From positions 1 to 32,750 of the forward strand of contig JAJDCK010000015.1 in assembly GCA_029260855.1 (NCBI GenBank): 32,750 bases of DNA. Direction: 5' to 3'. The position numbers and the translations under genes were made by a program. The DNA is from Candidatus Saccharimonadota bacterium. Lineage in GTDB: Bacteria > Patescibacteriota > Saccharimonadia > Saccharimonadales > OFTM59. Shown one piece after another: positions 32,402 through 32,750 of the stretch (positions within the stretch are counted from its first letter, which is position 1; each line of letters begins with the position of its first letter). Below the pieces are notes generated by a model. That model was not told where the DNA came from. It searched no databases and was given only the letters and a program-made list of their open reading frames with translations.

Positions 32402-32692
32402 AGAATGAGACAAAACTACGTTTTTTCTCATCGGCCAGTCAGCTAAGCTGAGTCGCTAAAGCGACCAAGCTGGCCTGCTCTTTTTCCTTGCATCACTCAA
32501 GGTCGATGTCCATTAATACAAATATATCATTTGTGGTATGTCGTATAAATACGTTTATACCGCTTATGATATACTTTCGCTCAAGTATAGATTGTTAAGG
32601 CAAACGCCAAGGTGTAATTTTAGTTACACCAATAACTAGTCAATTGCTGCAATGAGAGAGTCACCTTGCGGCGGGTTCTCTCATTACCCGTA
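32402..32692 (-). other. 23S-5S spacer with processing-type hairpins, no tRNA
   Basis: The spacer has AATGAGAGA/TCTCTCATT (32651-32685) directly after the 23S end, a hairpin with GGCCAG/CTGGCC and inner GTCGC-taaa-GCGAC (32433-32475), and ATGAGA/TCTCAT with AAAAC/GTTTT (32405-32431) just ahead of 5S. These may be RNase III-type processing stems. No tRNA fold is seen. Confidence 0.6.
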
Positions 32693-32750
32693 AAAAGTCG
32701 ATTGGACTATTAGTACGCTTCGGCTGAATACGTTGCCGCACTTTCACCTT
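32693..32750 (-). rRNA. rrl: 23S ribosomal RNA, 3' end (partial)
   Basis: On the minus strand the window opens with AAGGTGAAAGTGCGGCAACG ... GAAGCGTACTAATAGTCCAATCGAC, the conserved 3' terminal segment of 23S rRNA (GTACTAATxGxCC). The rest of the gene lies beyond the window. The exact 3' end is estimated. Confidence 0.9.

Noticed and set aside
1-32750. CRISPR arrays and tRNA genes
   Set aside because: I looked for regularly spaced direct repeats and for tRNA T-loop (GTTCRANNC) and CCA-type ends in the gaps and found none that hold up.

Overview
The window looks like a chromosomal segment of a Candidate Phyla Radiation bacterium, most probably a Candidatus Saccharibacteria (TM7) relative. The evidence is a reduced informational gene set, very large repeat-rich surface proteins, a short IF-2, a type-2 isoleucyl-tRNA synthetase, a DUF5663-like protein, a KGG protein and many genes that start a few bases after a -10 box. 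TGA acts as a normal stop (for example yqeY), so the recoded TGA=Gly lineages are unlikely. The assignment is an inference; no search was run.

Layout. 1-8650 (minus strand) is a cell-surface locus. It holds a fibre-like exported protein cut by the window edge, a RAYT (REP-associated tyrosine transposase) unit bounded by a perfect 22-bp inverted repeat, a 1629-aa membrane-anchored fibre protein, and a 277-aa membrane protein that carries the same beta-rich domain as the giant plus an unusual C-terminal hairpin resembling ATP synthase subunit c. 8740-12552 holds rplU (L21), ileS with a probable T-box leader, and a thioredoxin-like protein. 13009-16264 is the division block nrdR-ftsZ-ftsA. 16340-18309 is a tight operon read rpsU-yqeY-adk-map. 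A winged-helix regulator follows, then on the plus strand priA, def and fmt. 22307-26900 (minus) holds a DUF5663-like protein, a tail-anchored hypothetical, infB and an S1-like gene.

27027-31201 is more accessory: a ROK-family kinase-like gene overlapping a zinc metallopeptidase-like gene, a KGG protein with a terminator-like leader, a tiny membrane protein, a nucleotidyltransferase-fold protein and an A+T-rich OLD-family ATPase/TOPRIM nuclease. 31202-31551 is a non-coding stretch packed with inverted repeats. After a charged helical hypothetical gene, the window ends with the 3' part of an rRNA operon on the minus strand (23S end, spacer, 5S, terminator).

How the genes fit together: fmt, def and map cover formylation, deformylation and methionine removal; infB, S1, S21, L21 and ileS serve translation; ftsA/ftsZ form the division ring. 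Two start modes are visible. Some genes have strong Shine-Dalgarno sequences (ileS, infB, S1, KGG, small membrane protein, metallopeptidase). Others have a -10 hexamer 6-8 nt before the ATG, implying leaderless mRNAs (ftsA, rpsU, def, ROK, the nucleotidyltransferase, the tail-anchored protein, probably priA and the thioredoxin-like gene).
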